The translations under genes were made by a program, and so were the position numbers. From assembly GCF_023540835.1 (NCBI RefSeq), contig NZ_JALKCU010000003.1, positions 186,001 through 250,000 on the forward strand: a stretch of DNA of 64,000 nucleotides. The letters run 5' to 3'. The DNA is from Marivivens geojensis. Its GTDB lineage: Bacteria > Pseudomonadota > Alphaproteobacteria > Rhodobacterales > Rhodobacteraceae. Positions 8,546 to 18,760 of this stretch are shown one piece after another (position 1 is the stretch's first letter; the number at the start of each line of letters is the position of its first letter). The notes beneath the pieces were generated by a model. It did no database searches, was not told where the DNA came from, and saw nothing but the letters and a program-made list of their open reading frames with translations.

Positions 8546-9298
8546 TTATGCTGCCCTCGTGCCCGTGGTCAGAACGCGAAATACGAACTTCGGCGCAAGG
8601 ATCAGATACCGTCGCCACAATCTGCGAGGTTCCTGAAGCAGTCGGAATAACCACTCCAACCCAGCGCGCTGCATCCATTTCGGGGCGCGTTCAACAGCAC
8701 CAGAATGGAAGTCGAAGGCTGCCCCCACGCCGATCATCGTTGCGTTGATGTGCCCAAGGTGTTCCGCCATCCAGATGTCTTGTTTTGGTGATGAAATCCC
8801 AACCCAAACCACGTCGGCACCGCTGTTGTGGATTTGGGCCACGACCCTCGCGTCTTCGGTTGGCGTCAGAGGACGAAAGGGGGGGCAATGGGTTCCGACG
8901 ATCTGGGCACCCTTCGCTGCAAATGTCTGCGAGAGCACCTCTGCGATCCCGTCTTTGCCACCGTAGAAGAAGTGTTTCAGGTCATGATAGGCGGGATCGG
9001 TGAGCAGTTTTCCCATGAGGTCGGGGCCGCAAGTACGGCTGACGTTGTGCCCCTTGATCCGCCCAAGAAGCGCGACGGGCGCACCGTCGGGCACATTCAT
9101 CGCGGCGTTTGTCGCGATTGCCAGCAGATCGGGTGTCTCAGACATGACCATGAGGCTCGCCACATCGCGACAGCCGACATAGCGCGACTGCCCACCTTTC
9201 CACGCATGAATGCGGTCCGCAGCGGCTTGGAGGTTTGTTGCGGTGATCGGCACGCCGAGGACGTCGTAGATCACGTCGTCCGGAATGATCTTAGCCAT
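8546..9298 (-). CDS. WecB/TagA/CpsF family glycosyltransferase
   Basis: The 250-residue product has the GT26 pattern: VLGVPITATNLQAAADRI at the N-terminus, NVPDGAPVALLGR in the middle and WVGISSPKQDIWMAEH in the C-terminal half, the last being the diagnostic G-x-PKQE-x-W motif with Asp for Glu. GT26 enzymes such as WecG (ManNAcA transfer) and TagA add the second sugar to an undecaprenyl-diphosphate-linked first sugar. The ATG at 9298 lies 8 bases inside the end of the fucose synthase gene; a start at 9346 would overlap more and lacks family similarity. No initiating phosphoglycosyltransferase (WecA/PglC/WbaP-like) is present in the window, so it must be encoded elsewhere. Confidence 0.85.
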   Translation of the reverse strand: MAKIIPDDVIYDVLGVPITATNLQAAADRIHAWKGGQSRYVGCRDVASLMVMSETPDLLAIATNAAMNVPDGAPVALLGRIKGHNVSRTCGPDLMGKLLTDPAYHDLKHFFYGGKDGIAEVLSQTFAAKGAQIVGTHCPPFRPLTPTEDARVVAQIHNSGADVVWVGISSPKQDIWMAEHLGHINATMIGVGAAFDFHSGAVERAPKWMQRAGLEWLFRLLQEPRRLWRRYLILAPKFVFRVLTTGTRAA

Positions 9299-10223
9299 TG
9301 CCGATCCAATCCGCGTAGGTCTGCGCGATCCCCTTTTTGAGGTCACGCGCGTTGTTCCACCCCAATGCGTGCAGGCGCGAACTATCCATCAGCTTGCGCG
9401 GGGTGCCGTCGGGCTTTGAGGTGTCCCACGTCAGGACCGCGTCGCAGCCGACGACCTCTGCAACGGTCTCAGCCAGTTCTTTGATCGTCACCTCAACGCC
9501 AGACCCCACGTTGATGTGGTCGTCGCCCGAATAGCTGCGCAGCAGGAACACAAGCGCGTCAGCCAGATCGTCACAATGCAGGAACTCGCGCAGGGGGGTG
9601 CCCGTGCCCCAGACGACGACCTCTGTGTCACCACTCTCTTTGGCCTTGTGGAACTTGCGGAGGAGCGCGGGCAGGACGTGGCTGGTCGTTAAATCGTAGT
9701 TATCGCCCGGACCGTAGAGGTTCGTGGGCATGGCCGAAATCCAGTCACGTCCGTGCTGTTTGCGGAAGGCTTGGACCAGTTTGAGGCCAGCGATTTTTGC
9801 AATCGCATACCATTCGTTCGTTGGCTCCAACGCACCCGTGAGGAGGCTCGTCTCATGGATCGGTTGGATCGCGAATTTTGGGTAAATGCAGGATGAACCG
9901 AGGAACAGAAGGCGCTCCACATTGGCCTCGTGGGCGGCATGGAGGACGTTCGACTCGATCATTAGGTTTTCGTAGAGGAAATCCACGGGGGAGGTGGCGT
10001 TCGCGTGGATGCCCCCGACCTTAGCGGCAGCGAGCACGATAACGTCGGGTTTGGACATTGCCATCCAATCGTGAACGGCGTTTTGGTTCACCAGATCGAC
10101 GACATCGCGGCCAGCGGTGATGATCTCGCAGCCCTCGGATGCTAGACGCCGCACGACCGCGCCACCGACCATGCCGCGATGCCCCGCGACCCAGATGCGT
10201 TTGCCCGTCAGATCGTAGGTCAT
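9291..10223 (-). CDS. fcl: GDP-L-fucose synthase
   Basis: The 310-residue enzyme converts GDP-4-keto-6-deoxymannose to GDP-L-fucose by epimerisation and NADPH reduction. WVAGHRGMVGGAVVRRL near the N-terminus is the NADP-binding glycine motif of WcaG/Fcl. FLGSSCIYPKFAIQPI carries the catalytic Ser and Cys, and NEWYAIAKIAGLKL gives the Tyr-x3-Lys pair. The start at ATG 10223 leaves 1 base after the gmd stop; the in-frame extension to 10397 has no family similarity. It acts directly after Gmd in the same operon. The presence of both genes makes L-fucose (or 6-deoxytalose-type chemistry, less likely) a probable component of the surface glycan. Confidence 0.95.
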   Translation of the reverse strand: MTYDLTGKRIWVAGHRGMVGGAVVRRLASEGCEIITAGRDVVDLVNQNAVHDWMAMSKPDVIVLAAAKVGGIHANATSPVDFLYENLMIESNVLHAAHEANVERLLFLGSSCIYPKFAIQPIHETSLLTGALEPTNEWYAIAKIAGLKLVQAFRKQHGRDWISAMPTNLYGPGDNYDLTTSHVLPALLRKFHKAKESGDTEVVVWGTGTPLREFLHCDDLADALVFLLRSYSGDDHINVGSGVEVTIKELAETVAEVVGCDAVLTWDTSKPDGTPRKLMDSSRLHALGWNNARDLKKGIAQTYADWIGNG

Positions 10224-10224
10224 G

Positions 10225-11343
10225 TCAGCCCTCCAACGCCACAGGCAGTTCGAGCCCGTATTCCCTGAGCAGCTGGAGGCGCCGCGCGGATTTATGATCC
10301 TCAGCGACCATTTCTGCACACATCTGCTGGGCGGTGATTTCTGGCACCCACCCGAGCTTTTCCTTCGCTTTCGTCGGATCACCCAGTAGAGTCTCAACCT
10401 CTGCGGGGCGGAAATAGCGCGGGTCGATGCGCATGATTACGTCGCCGACCTTCAGCGCGGGGGACAAGTCGCCCGAGATGCCCATCACAGTCGCGACCTC
10501 ATCGACACCTTTGCCCGTGAACTCGACCGAAATGCCCAGCTCCGCGGCGGTCCACGTGATGAACTGGCGAACCGAATACTGAACGCCTGTCGCGATCACA
10601 AAGTCGTCTGGCGCGTCCTGTTGCAGCATCATCCACTGCATCCGCACGTAGTCTTTGGCGTGGCCCCAATCGCGCAGGCTGTCGATGTTGCCCATATAGA
10701 GACAGTCTTCGAGGCCGAGTGCGATGTTCGCTAAGCCACGGGTGATTTTGCGGGTCACGAACGTCTCACCACGACGGGGGGATTCATGGTTAAAGAGGAT
10801 GCCGTTGCAGGCATACATGCCGTAACTTTCGCGGTAATTCACAGCGATCCAATAGGCATACATTTTCGCCACAGCGTAGGGCGAACGGGGGTAAAACGGT
10901 GTCGTCTCGCGCTGTGGGGTTTCTTGGACGAGGCCGTAGAGTTCAGAGGTCGAGGCCTGATAGAACCGTGTCTTTTTCTCAAGACCTAGAAAACGGATCG
11001 CCTCAAGGATCCGTAGAGTGCCCATCGCGTCGACGTCGGCAGTGTATTCGGGTGCTTCAAACGACACGGCGACATGCGATTGCGCGCCCAAGTTATAGAT
11101 CTCGTCAGGTTCAATATCGCGGATCAGGCGGGTCAGGTTCGACGTGTCCGTCAGGTCTCCGTAGTGCAGTTTGAAGCGCGCATTGTCGGTATGTCGGTCC
11201 TCATAAATGTGGTCGACGCGCTGGGTGTTAAAGGATGATGCACGGCGTTTGATCCCGTGAACTTCATAGCCTTTAGACAATAGGAATTCCGCTAGGTAAC
11301 TGCCGTCTTGGCCAGTTACCCCCGTAATGAGAGCTTTTTTCAT
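10225..11343 (-). CDS. gmd: GDP-mannose 4,6-dehydratase
   Basis: The 372-residue short-chain dehydrogenase shows [19 protein letters not shown] at the N-terminus, the [15 protein letters not shown] segment that distinguishes Gmd from dTDP-glucose dehydratases, the STSELYG and [12 protein letters not shown] catalytic motifs (Thr/Glu and Tyr-x3-Lys), and [16 protein letters not shown] for GDP-mannose binding. It makes GDP-4-keto-6-deoxy-D-mannose from the GDP-mannose supplied by the upstream ManC. The length is normal for the family. It lies 5 bases downstream of manC and 1 base upstream of fcl, so the three form one biosynthetic block. Confidence 0.97.
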   Translation of the reverse strand: MKKALITGVTGQDGSYLAEFLLSKGYEVHGIKRRASSFNTQRVDHIYEDRHTDNARFKLHYGDLTDTSNLTRLIRDIEPDEIYNLGAQSHVAVSFEAPEYTADVDAMGTLRILEAIRFLGLEKKTRFYQASTSELYGLVQETPQRETTPFYPRSPYAVAKMYAYWIAVNYRESYGMYACNGILFNHESPRRGETFVTRKITRGLANIALGLEDCLYMGNIDSLRDWGHAKDYVRMQWMMLQQDAPDDFVIATGVQYSVRQFITWTAAELGISVEFTGKGVDEVATVMGISGDLSPALKVGDVIMRIDPRYFRPAEVETLLGDPTKAKEKLGWVPEITAQQMCAEMVAEDHKSARRLQLLREYGLELPVALEG

Positions 11344-11348
11344 GAAGG

Positions 11349-12776
11349 TTAGCCTTTCGCTCCTTGTCCGCGAGCATAGACATCTTCGTATCGAATGATG
11401 TCATCTTCACCGAGGTAGGCACCTGTCTGGACCTCAATGAGGACCATCGGAACCTTGCCGGGATTTCTCATGCGATGCACCGCGCCGAGAGGGATGTAAA
11501 CGGATTCATTTTCCGTCACCAATTGGACCTTATCGTCGATGGTGACCTCGGCGGTGCCTGATACGACAATCCAGTGTTCGGCGCGGTGGTGGTGGCTCTG
11601 CAGTGACAGCGCCGCACCGGGGTGAACGTGAATGCGTTTGACCTGAAAGCGGTCGCTGATGGCGAGGCTTTCGAACCAGCCCCAAGGGCGGTGATCTTTG
11701 GGGAAGGTGGTGGCTTGCGTCGAGCCTTTGGCCTTGAGCGCATCGACGGCTTTTTTCACGTCTTGGGCGCGGGACATGTCGGCGACCAAAACGGCATCAT
11801 TCATCGCGATGGCCATGACGTTCTTCAGACCGATGCCCACGACCTCTAGTCGGTCGCTATCAGATCGCAACAGACTGTCGGTGCAATCAATCGCGGTTGC
11901 CTCGCCAGAGGTGACGACGCCGTTGGTGTCCATGTCGCTTTCCCGCCAGACGGCATCCCAGCCGCCCAAGTCGGACCAGCCGCCGTCAAAGGGCACGACG
12001 GATAGGTTGTCGGCCTTTTCCATTACGGCGTAGTCGATGGAGATGTCTTTGGCACCCGCCCAAGCCTCGGGCCCGAGTCGACAGAACCCGAGGTCGACAT
12101 GTCCTGTTTCAATCGCTGCCGTTACTGGAGCGATCAGGTCGGGGGCGTGGGTTTCAAAGGCTGCGATGATGTCGCGCGCGCGGAAGAGGAAAATACCTGC
12201 GTTCCAGAGGAATGAGCCCTCGGCTAACATCGCTGCTGCGCGTTCGGCATCTGGTTTTTCGACAAACCGTTTCAGCGCAACAGGCTGGCCGTCTGATGGG
12301 GTCGTCAGTTCGAGATAGCCGTAGGCCGTTTCGGGATGGGTCGGTGTGATCCCAAATGTCACGAGTTGACCGCTGTCAACGGCGCTGAGGCCAGCCTCAA
12401 TAGCGGCTTTGAACGCATTGGTATCGGGAATGATGTGGTCAGACGGCGCGACCAGCAGGACCGCATCGGGGTCTTTGCGCGCGATATAAAGGGCCGCAGC
12501 AAGGACCGCAGGTGCGGTGTTGCGGCCGTCGGGTTCGATCAAAATGGCACCGGGGTCAATGCCGACCTCTTGCAACTGTTCGGTCACGATGAACCGAAAA
12601 TCGGAATTGGTGATCACGACAGGCGCCGCGAAATCGGAGCCTGTCATGCGAAGGGCCGAACCTTGGAACAGGGTCTTGTCACCAACAAGCGGAACGAATT
12701 GCTTTGGATAGGACTTACGGGACAACGGCCAGAGCCGTGTGCCAGAGCCGCCGCAAAGTATAATCGGTGTAATCAT
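11349..12776 (-). CDS. manC: Mannose-1-phosphate guanylyltransferase / mannose-6-phosphate isomerase
   Basis: The 475-residue bifunctional type II enzyme has an N-terminal nucleotidyltransferase domain with [19 protein letters not shown] (8-26) and VEKPDA for sugar phosphate binding. A C-terminal cupin (about 345-475) begins RPWGWFE and contains [18 protein letters not shown], the metal site of the isomerase. It forms GDP-mannose from mannose-1-phosphate and may also make mannose-6-phosphate from fructose-6-phosphate. It is the first gene of the polysaccharide operon, so the promoter should lie in the AT-rich stretch just upstream. The phosphomannomutase that links its two activities is probably the gene at 18761. 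Confidence 0.96.
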   Translation of the reverse strand: MITPIILCGGSGTRLWPLSRKSYPKQFVPLVGDKTLFQGSALRMTGSDFAAPVVITNSDFRFIVTEQLQEVGIDPGAILIEPDGRNTAPAVLAAALYIARKDPDAVLLVAPSDHIIPDTNAFKAAIEAGLSAVDSGQLVTFGITPTHPETAYGYLELTTPSDGQPVALKRFVEKPDAERAAAMLAEGSFLWNAGIFLFRARDIIAAFETHAPDLIAPVTAAIETGHVDLGFCRLGPEAWAGAKDISIDYAVMEKADNLSVVPFDGGWSDLGGWDAVWRESDMDTNGVVTSGEATAIDCTDSLLRSDSDRLEVVGIGLKNVMAIAMNDAVLVADMSRAQDVKKAVDALKAKGSTQATTFPKDHRPWGWFESLAISDRFQVKRIHVHPGAALSLQSHHHRAEHWIVVSGTAEVTIDDKVQLVTENESVYIPLGAVHRMRNPGKVPMVLIEVQTGAYLGEDDIIRYEDVYARGQGAKG

Positions 12777-13139
12777 TTTCTATCCAAAGGTGTCGCAATG
12801 GGGCCGTGGTAGGGCCGTGGGGTGAATGTAGCAAGTGAACCGCAGTAAGTGCGCGGAAATTCCAAACATTTTCATAAAAATGCGCGGAACCTTCGCAGAG
12901 TATTTTGGGAAATGGTTAAAAATTCGAGAAGAAATAAGCAGTGATTTGAAAGACTCGGTGATCAAATTTCAAATGGGAAAATTCACTGCCATATATTTAC
13001 AAAAAGGGGTCATGGTTTGAAAATTGATAAATTTGCGGGTCAAAAGTATGTAAATTTGCATCAATACAGTTAAAAGAGCCATTTCAAAATTCGCGGCAAA
13101 ACAGGATTATAGCTGAAACTTCCATTCTAGGTGACAGCA
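12777..13139. promoter_or_regulatory. AT-rich divergent intergenic region between manC and putA
   Basis: This 363-base stretch is the most AT-rich part of the window, most strongly from about 12860 to 13120, and carries no credible gene. Near manC it has two copies of GGGCCGTGG within 12800-12822 and two imperfect copies of TGCGCGGAA-N-TTC (about 12850 and 12890). It should hold promoters for both flanking genes. No Lrp-type putR regulator gene lies beside putA here. Confidence 0.6.
13024..13052 (+). promoter_or_regulatory. Candidate sigma-70-type promoter for putA
   Basis: TTGATA (13024-13029) and TATGTA (13047-13052) are separated by 17 bases, the best -35/-10 pair seen upstream of putA. 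Transcription would begin near 13059, leaving a leader of about 80 bases. AT-rich surroundings make chance matches likely, so this is tentative. Confidence 0.4.
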
Positions 13140-16100
13140 ATGCCTGCACGGCCCATGACCGCGTTCACACGCACTATGAAATTCGCTTCCGAAGCTGACC
13201 TGCTTCAATCGTTGATCCAGCAGGCCGATTTGTCGGTGGAGACGCGCACCAAAATATCGGCGCGTGCGGCGGGTTTGGTTCGGAATATTCGCACCTCTGC
13301 GGATCCGAGCCTGATGGAGCACTTCCTGTCCGAATACGGTCTATCGACCCGTGAAGGCGTCGCGCTCATGTGTTTGGCCGAAGCCATGTTGCGCGTACCC
13401 GACGCGGACACCATCGACGCACTGATCGAAGATAAGATCGCGCCGTCGGATTGGGGCAAACACTTGGGCGAAGCGTCATCGTCGCTGGTAAACGCGTCAA
13501 CATGGGCGCTGATGCTGACGGGCCGTGTGCTCGACGATGAAAAGCCGGGGATGGCGGGTGTTCTGCGTGGCGCAATCAAACGTCTGGGTGAACCCGTGAT
13601 CCGCACTGCCGTTGGGCGAGCGATGAAGGAAATGGGGCGTCAGTTCGTACTGGGCGAAACCATCGCGAAGGCACTCGATCGCGCGGCAAAGCTAGAGGCG
13701 CAGGGCTACACCTACAGCTACGACATGCTGGGTGAGGCAGCGCGGACCGCAGAGGATGCCCGCCGTTATGCCATCGCCTATTCCAAAGCGATCGATGGCA
13801 TCGCCGCATCGTGCACCAAAGGCAGCGTTGAAGCGAACCCAGGGATATCGATCAAACTCTCCGCGCTTCATCCGCGTTACGAGGTCGCCCATGAGGACCG
13901 TGTGATGGCCGAGCTGGTGCCTGTGGTTCTGGAACTGGCGCAAAAGGCCAAAGCGGCTGGTATGGGGTTCAACATCGATGCCGAAGAACAGGACCGTTTG
14001 GTTCTATCGCTCAAGGTGATTGAGGCGGTTCTGTCCGACGATAGCCTCGCGGGTTGGGACGGGTTCGGTGTTGTTGTTCAGGCTTACGGTAAACGGGCTG
14101 GGGCGGCGCTCGATTGGCTCTATGAGACTGCAACGCGGCTCGACCGTCGGATCATGGTGCGGTTGGTAAAGGGTGCCTATTGGGACACCGAAATGAAGCT
14201 GGCTCAGGTGCAGGGCCTTGAGGGGTTTTCGCTGTTCACCTCGAAGGTTGCGACCGATGTGAGCTATATTTCAAACGCGAAAAAGCTGTTCGATTACACC
14301 GACCGCATCTACCCTCAGTTCGCGACGCATAACGCGCATACTGTTGCCGCTATTCTGGAAATGGCAGAGGGTCGTCCGTTTGAATTCCAGCGACTCCATG
14401 GCATGGGCGAACGTCTGCACGACATCGTGCTCAAGGAAACCAAAGGCCGCTGCCGCATTTATGCGCCCGTGGGTGCGCACCGTGACTTGCTCGCTTACCT
14501 TGTGCGTCGCTTGCTCGAAAACGGCGCGAACTCTTCGTTTGTGCACCAGATCGTGGACGAAGCCGTTTCGCCTGAACTGATCGCGACCGACCCGTTTGAA
14601 GCGGTCAAATCCGCGACCGCCCCAACAGGCCTCGTTCTCCCGTCCGAGATTTTCGGCGCAGGGCGCACAAACGCCAAGGGTTGGGATTTGAGCGATGAAC
14701 AAACGCTGGCAGCGATCTTTGCCGCGCGTGATGTTGTCCTGCCCAATGCTGGTCCAATCACGGTGTCGCCAGCCACAGGCGTAGAGGTTCCTGTGATCAA
14801 CCCCGCAACTGGCGAGACCATCGCGACCGTGGTCGAGGCTGATAGCGCGACTGTTGAACGCGCCATTGCGGACGCAAAGGTGTGGTATGCGCCCGTATCT
14901 GAACGTGCGGCGGTGCTGCGCAAGGCGGCGGACCTTTACGAGGAAAACTATGGTCTGATCTTTGCGGCCTTGGCTCAAGAGGCAGGCAAGACGTTGCTCG
15001 ACGCCGTGGGTGAAGTTCGTGAGGCGGTCGATTTCCTGCGTTACTATGCGGATCAGGCCGAAGAAGCGGATCATTTCCCGCGGGGTATTTTTACCGCAAT
15101 CAGCCCTTGGAACTTCCCCTTGGCGATTTTCACGGGCCAGATCGCGGCGGCGCTGGCTGTCGGGAATGCTGTTTTGGCGAAACCAGCAGAGCAAACGCCC
15201 GTTGTCGCCGCCATCGCTGTGCGGCTGATGATAGAGGCTGGCGTTCCCGCTTCAGCGCTGCAACTTCTGCCGGGGCAGGGTGGCACAGTTGGGGCCGCGC
15301 TGACGTCGGACAAACGTATCGCGGGTGTTGTGTTTACGGGTTCGACCGATACCGCACTGATCATCCGCAAATCCATGGCGAAACATATGTCGCCGTCTGC
15401 GCCGTTGATTGCGGAAACGGGTGGTCTGAATGCGATGATCGTGGACTCGACCGCGCTGCCTGAACAAGCGGTGCGTGATGTTGTGGCCTCGGCCTTTCAA
15501 TCAGCGGGTCAGCGGTGTTCAGCCCTGCGCTGTTTGTATATCCAAGAGGACGTGGCACCTCATGTGATCGACATGATTAAGGGCGCGATGGACGAATTGG
15601 TTGTGGGGGATCCGTGGAGCTTGAACACCGACGTTGGCCCCGTCATCGACCAAGAGGCCTATACTGAGATTGGCGCCTACATCGAAGCAACTAAGGGTTC
15701 TGTCCTTCATCAGCTGCCCGTGCCGAGCACTGGGAACTTCATTGCCCCGACCCTGATCAAGGTAAACGGGATCGAAGATCTGGAGCGCGAGATTTTCGGG
15801 CCTGTTCTGCATGTTGCGACCTTTAAAGGATCGAACCTGCAAAAGGTGATTGATGCGGTAAACGCAAAAGGTTTCGGCCTGACCTTTGGTCTGCACACCC
15901 GCATTGATAACCGAGTCCAAGAAGTCGCGGACGGTATCCATGTCGGGAACCTCTACGTAAACCGCAACCAAATCGGCGCGGTCGTTGGAAGCCAGCCGTT
16001 TGGCGGTGAAGGTCTATCGGGCACAGGGCCAAAGGCTGGCGGTCCGCAGTACCTCTATCGTTTTGCTGCACCCAAATCGGCAGCGAAGGGCGCAGATTGG

Positions 16101-16541
16101 GAGACGGCAGCGGACCTGTCGGATACCCAAGACGCAATCAACGCGGCCAAGGCCGTTGGTATTATTCGTCAGATCGAACTCCCCGGTCCGACGGGTGAGG
16201 CCAACACGCTCTCTATCTTGCCGCGTGGCCCGATCCTCTGCATGGGACCAGGGGTTGAGGCAGTGGCGGCACAGGTCGCGGCGGTAGAGGCTTTGGGTGG
16301 TGTTGCGATTGCGGTTCAGGGTGAATTGGCGCCCTCTGCGCTCGCGACGCTGAACGGTTTCCATGGTGCGATCTGGTGGGGCAACGCTGCGCGCCCCTAT
16401 GTGGAGGCGCTGGCGCGTCGGAAGGGACCGATCATTCCGCTGATCACGGATATGCCTGACCTTGGCCATGTGACGCATGAACGGCACTTGTGCATCGACA
16501 CAACAGCCGCAGGGGGTAACGCAGCCCTTCTGGCTGGATAA
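13140..16541 (+). CDS. putA: Bifunctional proline dehydrogenase / L-glutamate-gamma-semialdehyde dehydrogenase
   Basis: The 1133-residue enzyme oxidises proline to glutamate in two steps. The FAD-dependent PRODH barrel covers about 150-480, with RLVKGAYWDTEMK, FATHNAHTVAAIL and FQRLHGMGE. The aldehyde dehydrogenase domain covers about 540-1010, with AISPWNFPLAIF, FTGSTDTA, the general base in ETGGLNAMIVDS and the catalytic Cys in SAGQRCSALR. No N-terminal ribbon-helix-helix DNA-binding domain is seen, so it is not an autoregulatory trifunctional PutA. About 110 residues follow the ALDH core, as in longer alphaproteobacterial forms. ATG 13140 is chosen because AGGTGA (13129-13134) is spaced 5 bases before it; a GTG at 13131 overlaps that site. 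A strong hairpin follows the stop. Confidence 0.96.
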   Translation: MPARPMTAFTRTMKFASEADLLQSLIQQADLSVETRTKISARAAGLVRNIRTSADPSLMEHFLSEYGLSTREGVALMCLAEAMLRVPDADTIDALIEDKIAPSDWGKHLGEASSSLVNASTWALMLTGRVLDDEKPGMAGVLRGAIKRLGEPVIRTAVGRAMKEMGRQFVLGETIAKALDRAAKLEAQGYTYSYDMLGEAARTAEDARRYAIAYSKAIDGIAASCTKGSVEANPGISIKLSALHPRYEVAHEDRVMAELVPVVLELAQKAKAAGMGFNIDAEEQDRLVLSLKVIEAVLSDDSLAGWDGFGVVVQAYGKRAGAALDWLYETATRLDRRIMVRLVKGAYWDTEMKLAQVQGLEGFSLFTSKVATDVSYISNAKKLFDYTDRIYPQFATHNAHTVAAILEMAEGRPFEFQRLHGMGERLHDIVLKETKGRCRIYAPVGAHRDLLAYLVRRLLENGANSSFVHQIVDEAVSPELIATDPFEAVKSATAPTGLVLPSEIFGAGRTNAKGWDLSDEQTLAAIFAARDVVLPNAGPITVSPATGVEVPVINPATGETIATVVEADSATVERAIADAKVWYAPVSERAAVLRKAADLYEENYGLIFAALAQEAGKTLLDAVGEVREAVDFLRYYADQAEEADHFPRGIFTAISPWNFPLAIFTGQIAAALAVGNAVLAKPAEQTPVVAAIAVRLMIEAGVPASALQLLPGQGGTVGAALTSDKRIAGVVFTGSTDTALIIRKSMAKHMSPSAPLIAETGGLNAMIVDSTALPEQAVRDVVASAFQSAGQRCSALRCLYIQEDVAPHVIDMIKGAMDELVVGDPWSLNTDVGPVIDQEAYTEIGAYIEATKGSVLHQLPVPSTGNFIAPTLIKVNGIEDLEREIFGPVLHVATFKGSNLQKVIDAVNAKGFGLTFGLHTRIDNRVQEVADGIHVGNLYVNRNQIGAVVGSQPFGGEGLSGTGPKAGGPQYLYRFAAPKSAAKGADWETAADLSDTQDAINAAKAVGIIRQIELPGPTGEANTLSILPRGPILCMGPGVEAVAAQVAAVEALGGVAIAVQGELAPSALATLNGFHGAIWWGNAARPYVEALARRKGPIIPLITDMPDLGHVTHERHLCIDTTAAGGNAALLAG

Positions 16542-16545
16542 ACGA

Positions 16546-16573
16546 AAACGCCCGCCACATTCGGCGGGCGTTT
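16546..16573. terminator. Bidirectional terminator between putA and ugd
   Basis: An 11-bp perfect stem (AAACGCCCGCC with GGCGGGCGTTT) closes a six-base loop. A-rich and T-rich flanks suit termination in both directions. It serves the convergent putA and ugd transcripts. Confidence 0.85.
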
Positions 16574-16576
16574 CTC

Positions 16577-17740
16577 TTAGTCCTCACCAAAGAGGTCGCG
16601 GGTAAAGACTTTATCCGCGACGTCCCTAATATCGTCTGTCATGCGGTTGGCGATGATCACATCGCATTTGTCTTTGAAGGCGGTGAGGTCGTGAATAACC
16701 TCTGACCCAAAGAAGTCGGGCGCGTCGAGGACGGGTTCGTAAACGACGACCTTGATCCCTTTGGCCTTTACGCGCTTCATGATGCCTTGCACCGAAGACT
16801 GGCGGTAATTGTCCGAGCCCGCTTTCATCACGAGGCGATAGACGCCGACCTGTTTGGGCTGCATCGTGATGATGCGGTCAGACAAGTAGTCCTTGCGGGT
16901 GCGGTTTGCATCCACGATGGCTGCGATGAGGTTCTGGGGCACCTCAGAGTAGTTCGCGAGGAGCTGCTTGGTATCCTTAGGCAAGCAGTAGCCACCGTAG
17001 CCAAAGGACGGGTTGTTGTAGTGGCTGCCGATGCGGGGATCGAGGCTCACGCCGTCGATAACCTGACGGCTGTCCATGCCGCGCGATAGGGCATAGCTGT
17101 CGAGTTCGTTGAAGAACGCGACGCGCATGGCGAGGTAGGTATTGGCGAATAGTTTGATCGCTTCGGCCTCAGACGGGTCCGTAAAGAGAACTTCAACATC
17201 TTTGGTGATGGCGCCTTCGAGCAGCAGATCGGCAAAGCGGCGGGCACGGTCAGAGCGTTCACCAACGATGATACGGCTGGGATGGAGATTGTCGTAAAGG
17301 GCGCGGCCTTCACGCAGGAATTCGGGCGAAAAGATCACTTGATCCGTATTCAACTCTTTGCGGACCCGTTCGACAAAGCCCACGGGGATCGTCGATTTGA
17401 CGACAATCGTTGCCTTGGGGTTTTGTGCGATAACAGTTCGGATAACATCCTCGACCGAGGAAGTGTCAAAGTAGTTATTCTGCGGATCGTAGTTCGTGGG
17501 CGTTGCTACGATCACGAACTCTGCATCGCGGTAGGCATCAGTGCTGATCGTAGCGGAGAGGTTGAGGTTCCCGCGCGACAGATACTCTTCCATCTCTTTG
17601 TCAACGATGGGGCATTTCCCGCCGTTCACCATTTGCACACGATTTTCCGAAATATCGACTGCAATCACCTCGTTGTTCTGTGACAGCAGCACAGCGTTCG
17701 AGAGGCCAACGTAGCCAAGTCCTGCAACAGCAATCTTCAT
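16577..17740 (-). CDS. ugd: UDP-glucose 6-dehydrogenase
   Basis: The 387-residue enzyme oxidises UDP-glucose to UDP-glucuronate with two NAD+. [16 protein letters not shown] is the N-terminal NAD motif. Other signatures are [64 protein letters not shown], and [14 protein letters not shown] with the catalytic Cys. The length and motifs fit the short E. coli Ugd-type rather than the longer UDP-mannosamine group. The ATG at 17740 follows the epimerase stop by 1 base. It is the last gene of a three-gene operon and supplies the substrate of the epimerase encoded before it. Confidence 0.95.
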   Translation of the reverse strand: MKIAVAGLGYVGLSNAVLLSQNNEVIAVDISENRVQMVNGGKCPIVDKEMEEYLSRGNLNLSATISTDAYRDAEFVIVATPTNYDPQNNYFDTSSVEDVIRTVIAQNPKATIVVKSTIPVGFVERVRKELNTDQVIFSPEFLREGRALYDNLHPSRIIVGERSDRARRFADLLLEGAITKDVEVLFTDPSEAEAIKLFANTYLAMRVAFFNELDSYALSRGMDSRQVIDGVSLDPRIGSHYNNPSFGYGGYCLPKDTKQLLANYSEVPQNLIAAIVDANRTRKDYLSDRIITMQPKQVGVYRLVMKAGSDNYRQSSVQGIMKRVKAKGIKVVVYEPVLDAPDFFGSEVIHDLTAFKDKCDVIIANRMTDDIRDVADKVFTRDLFGED

Positions 17741-17741
17741 C

Positions 17742-18758
17742 TCAGACCTCGTAGTAATCGCGATACCAATCGACAAAGGCCTGCACCCCGTCGCGGACAT
17801 TCGTTTGTGGTTTGTAACCCGTCAGCGTTTGCAAGAGCGAGGCATCAGCCCACGTCGCAGGCACGTCACCCGCTTGCATCGGCATCATGTTGCGTGTCGC
17901 GGTTTTGCCTGTCGCATCCTCAATTGCGGCGATGAAATCGGTCAATTGGACGCTATCAGAATTCCCGATGTTCACCACGCGCCACGGGGCCACAGGGGAA
18001 AGGCTGTCTCCCTCAGGCACCTCATCGACACGTTTTGGAGCTGCATCAATCAGCAAGCGGATTCCTTCGACGAGGTCCGTCACATAGGTGAAGTCGCGCT
18101 TCATTTCGCCGTGGTTATAGACGTCGATCGGATCACCGTTCAGGATCGCTTTGGTGAACTTGAATAGCGCCATGTCTGGACGTCCCCATGGACCGTAAAC
18201 GGTAAAGAAGCGGAACATCGTTACAGGTAGGTCGTAGAGATGGGCGTAGGAATGCGCCATCGCCTCTGTCGCCTTTTTGGTGGCGGCATAAAAAGACATT
18301 TGGTGGTCCGCTTTGACGGTTTCTTGATAGGGCATAACCGTGTTTGCACCATAGGCTGACGAGGTTGAGGCCAATAACATATGGGCAGGCGGATAGGCGC
18401 GGGCGGCCTCTAGGATTTCAAAGGTGCCGACGATGTTGCTTTCCAGATAAGCGCGGGGGTTGTCGATGGAATAACGAACGCCTGCTTGGGCCGCGAGGTG
18501 GATGATGACGTCAGGTTTTTCCTCAGCAAAGAGGGACATCATAAGGTTTGGGGCCTCAATGTTATCGTTGATGACTCGGAAGTTTGGGTTCTGCAGCAGG
18601 ATCGACTGGCGGCGCTGTTTCAACGCCACATCGTAGTAGTCCGACAGGTTGTCGATACCGACCACGCGGAAGCCATCGTCGAGCAGTTTCTGGCAAAGGT
18701 GAAAGCCGATAAAGCCTGAAGAGCCCGTCACCAGTGCGGTTCGTTGTTGCGTTGTCAT
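17742..18758 (-). CDS. UDP-glucuronate 4-epimerase
   Basis: The 338-residue extended short-chain dehydrogenase has [14 protein letters not shown] (NAD motif) and the [18 protein letters not shown] segment that marks the UDP-glucuronate epimerase (LpsL/Cap1J) subgroup. The catalytic Tyr-x3-Lys lies in [15 protein letters not shown], preceded by STSSAYG. It interconverts UDP-glucuronate and UDP-galacturonate. A GDP-fucose or UDP-glucose epimerase role is less likely because of the NLSDYYD motif and the neighbouring ugd. It lies 2 bases downstream of the phosphohexomutase gene. Confidence 0.9.
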   Translation of the reverse strand: MTTQQRTALVTGSSGFIGFHLCQKLLDDGFRVVGIDNLSDYYDVALKQRRQSILLQNPNFRVINDNIEAPNLMMSLFAEEKPDVIIHLAAQAGVRYSIDNPRAYLESNIVGTFEILEAARAYPPAHMLLASTSSAYGANTVMPYQETVKADHQMSFYAATKKATEAMAHSYAHLYDLPVTMFRFFTVYGPWGRPDMALFKFTKAILNGDPIDVYNHGEMKRDFTYVTDLVEGIRLLIDAAPKRVDEVPEGDSLSPVAPWRVVNIGNSDSVQLTDFIAAIEDATGKTATRNMMPMQAGDVPATWADASLLQTLTGYKPQTNVRDGVQAFVDWYRDYYEV

Positions 18759-18760
18759 TC

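Noticed and set aside
12780-13020. Two 61-codon frames in the AT-rich manC-putA region
   Set aside because: They overlap each other on opposite strands, have no ribosome binding site or family resemblance, and AT-rich chance frames are likely.
14271-15194. Minus-strand frame of 307 codons opposite putA
   Set aside because: It is a reverse shadow of a conserved gene.
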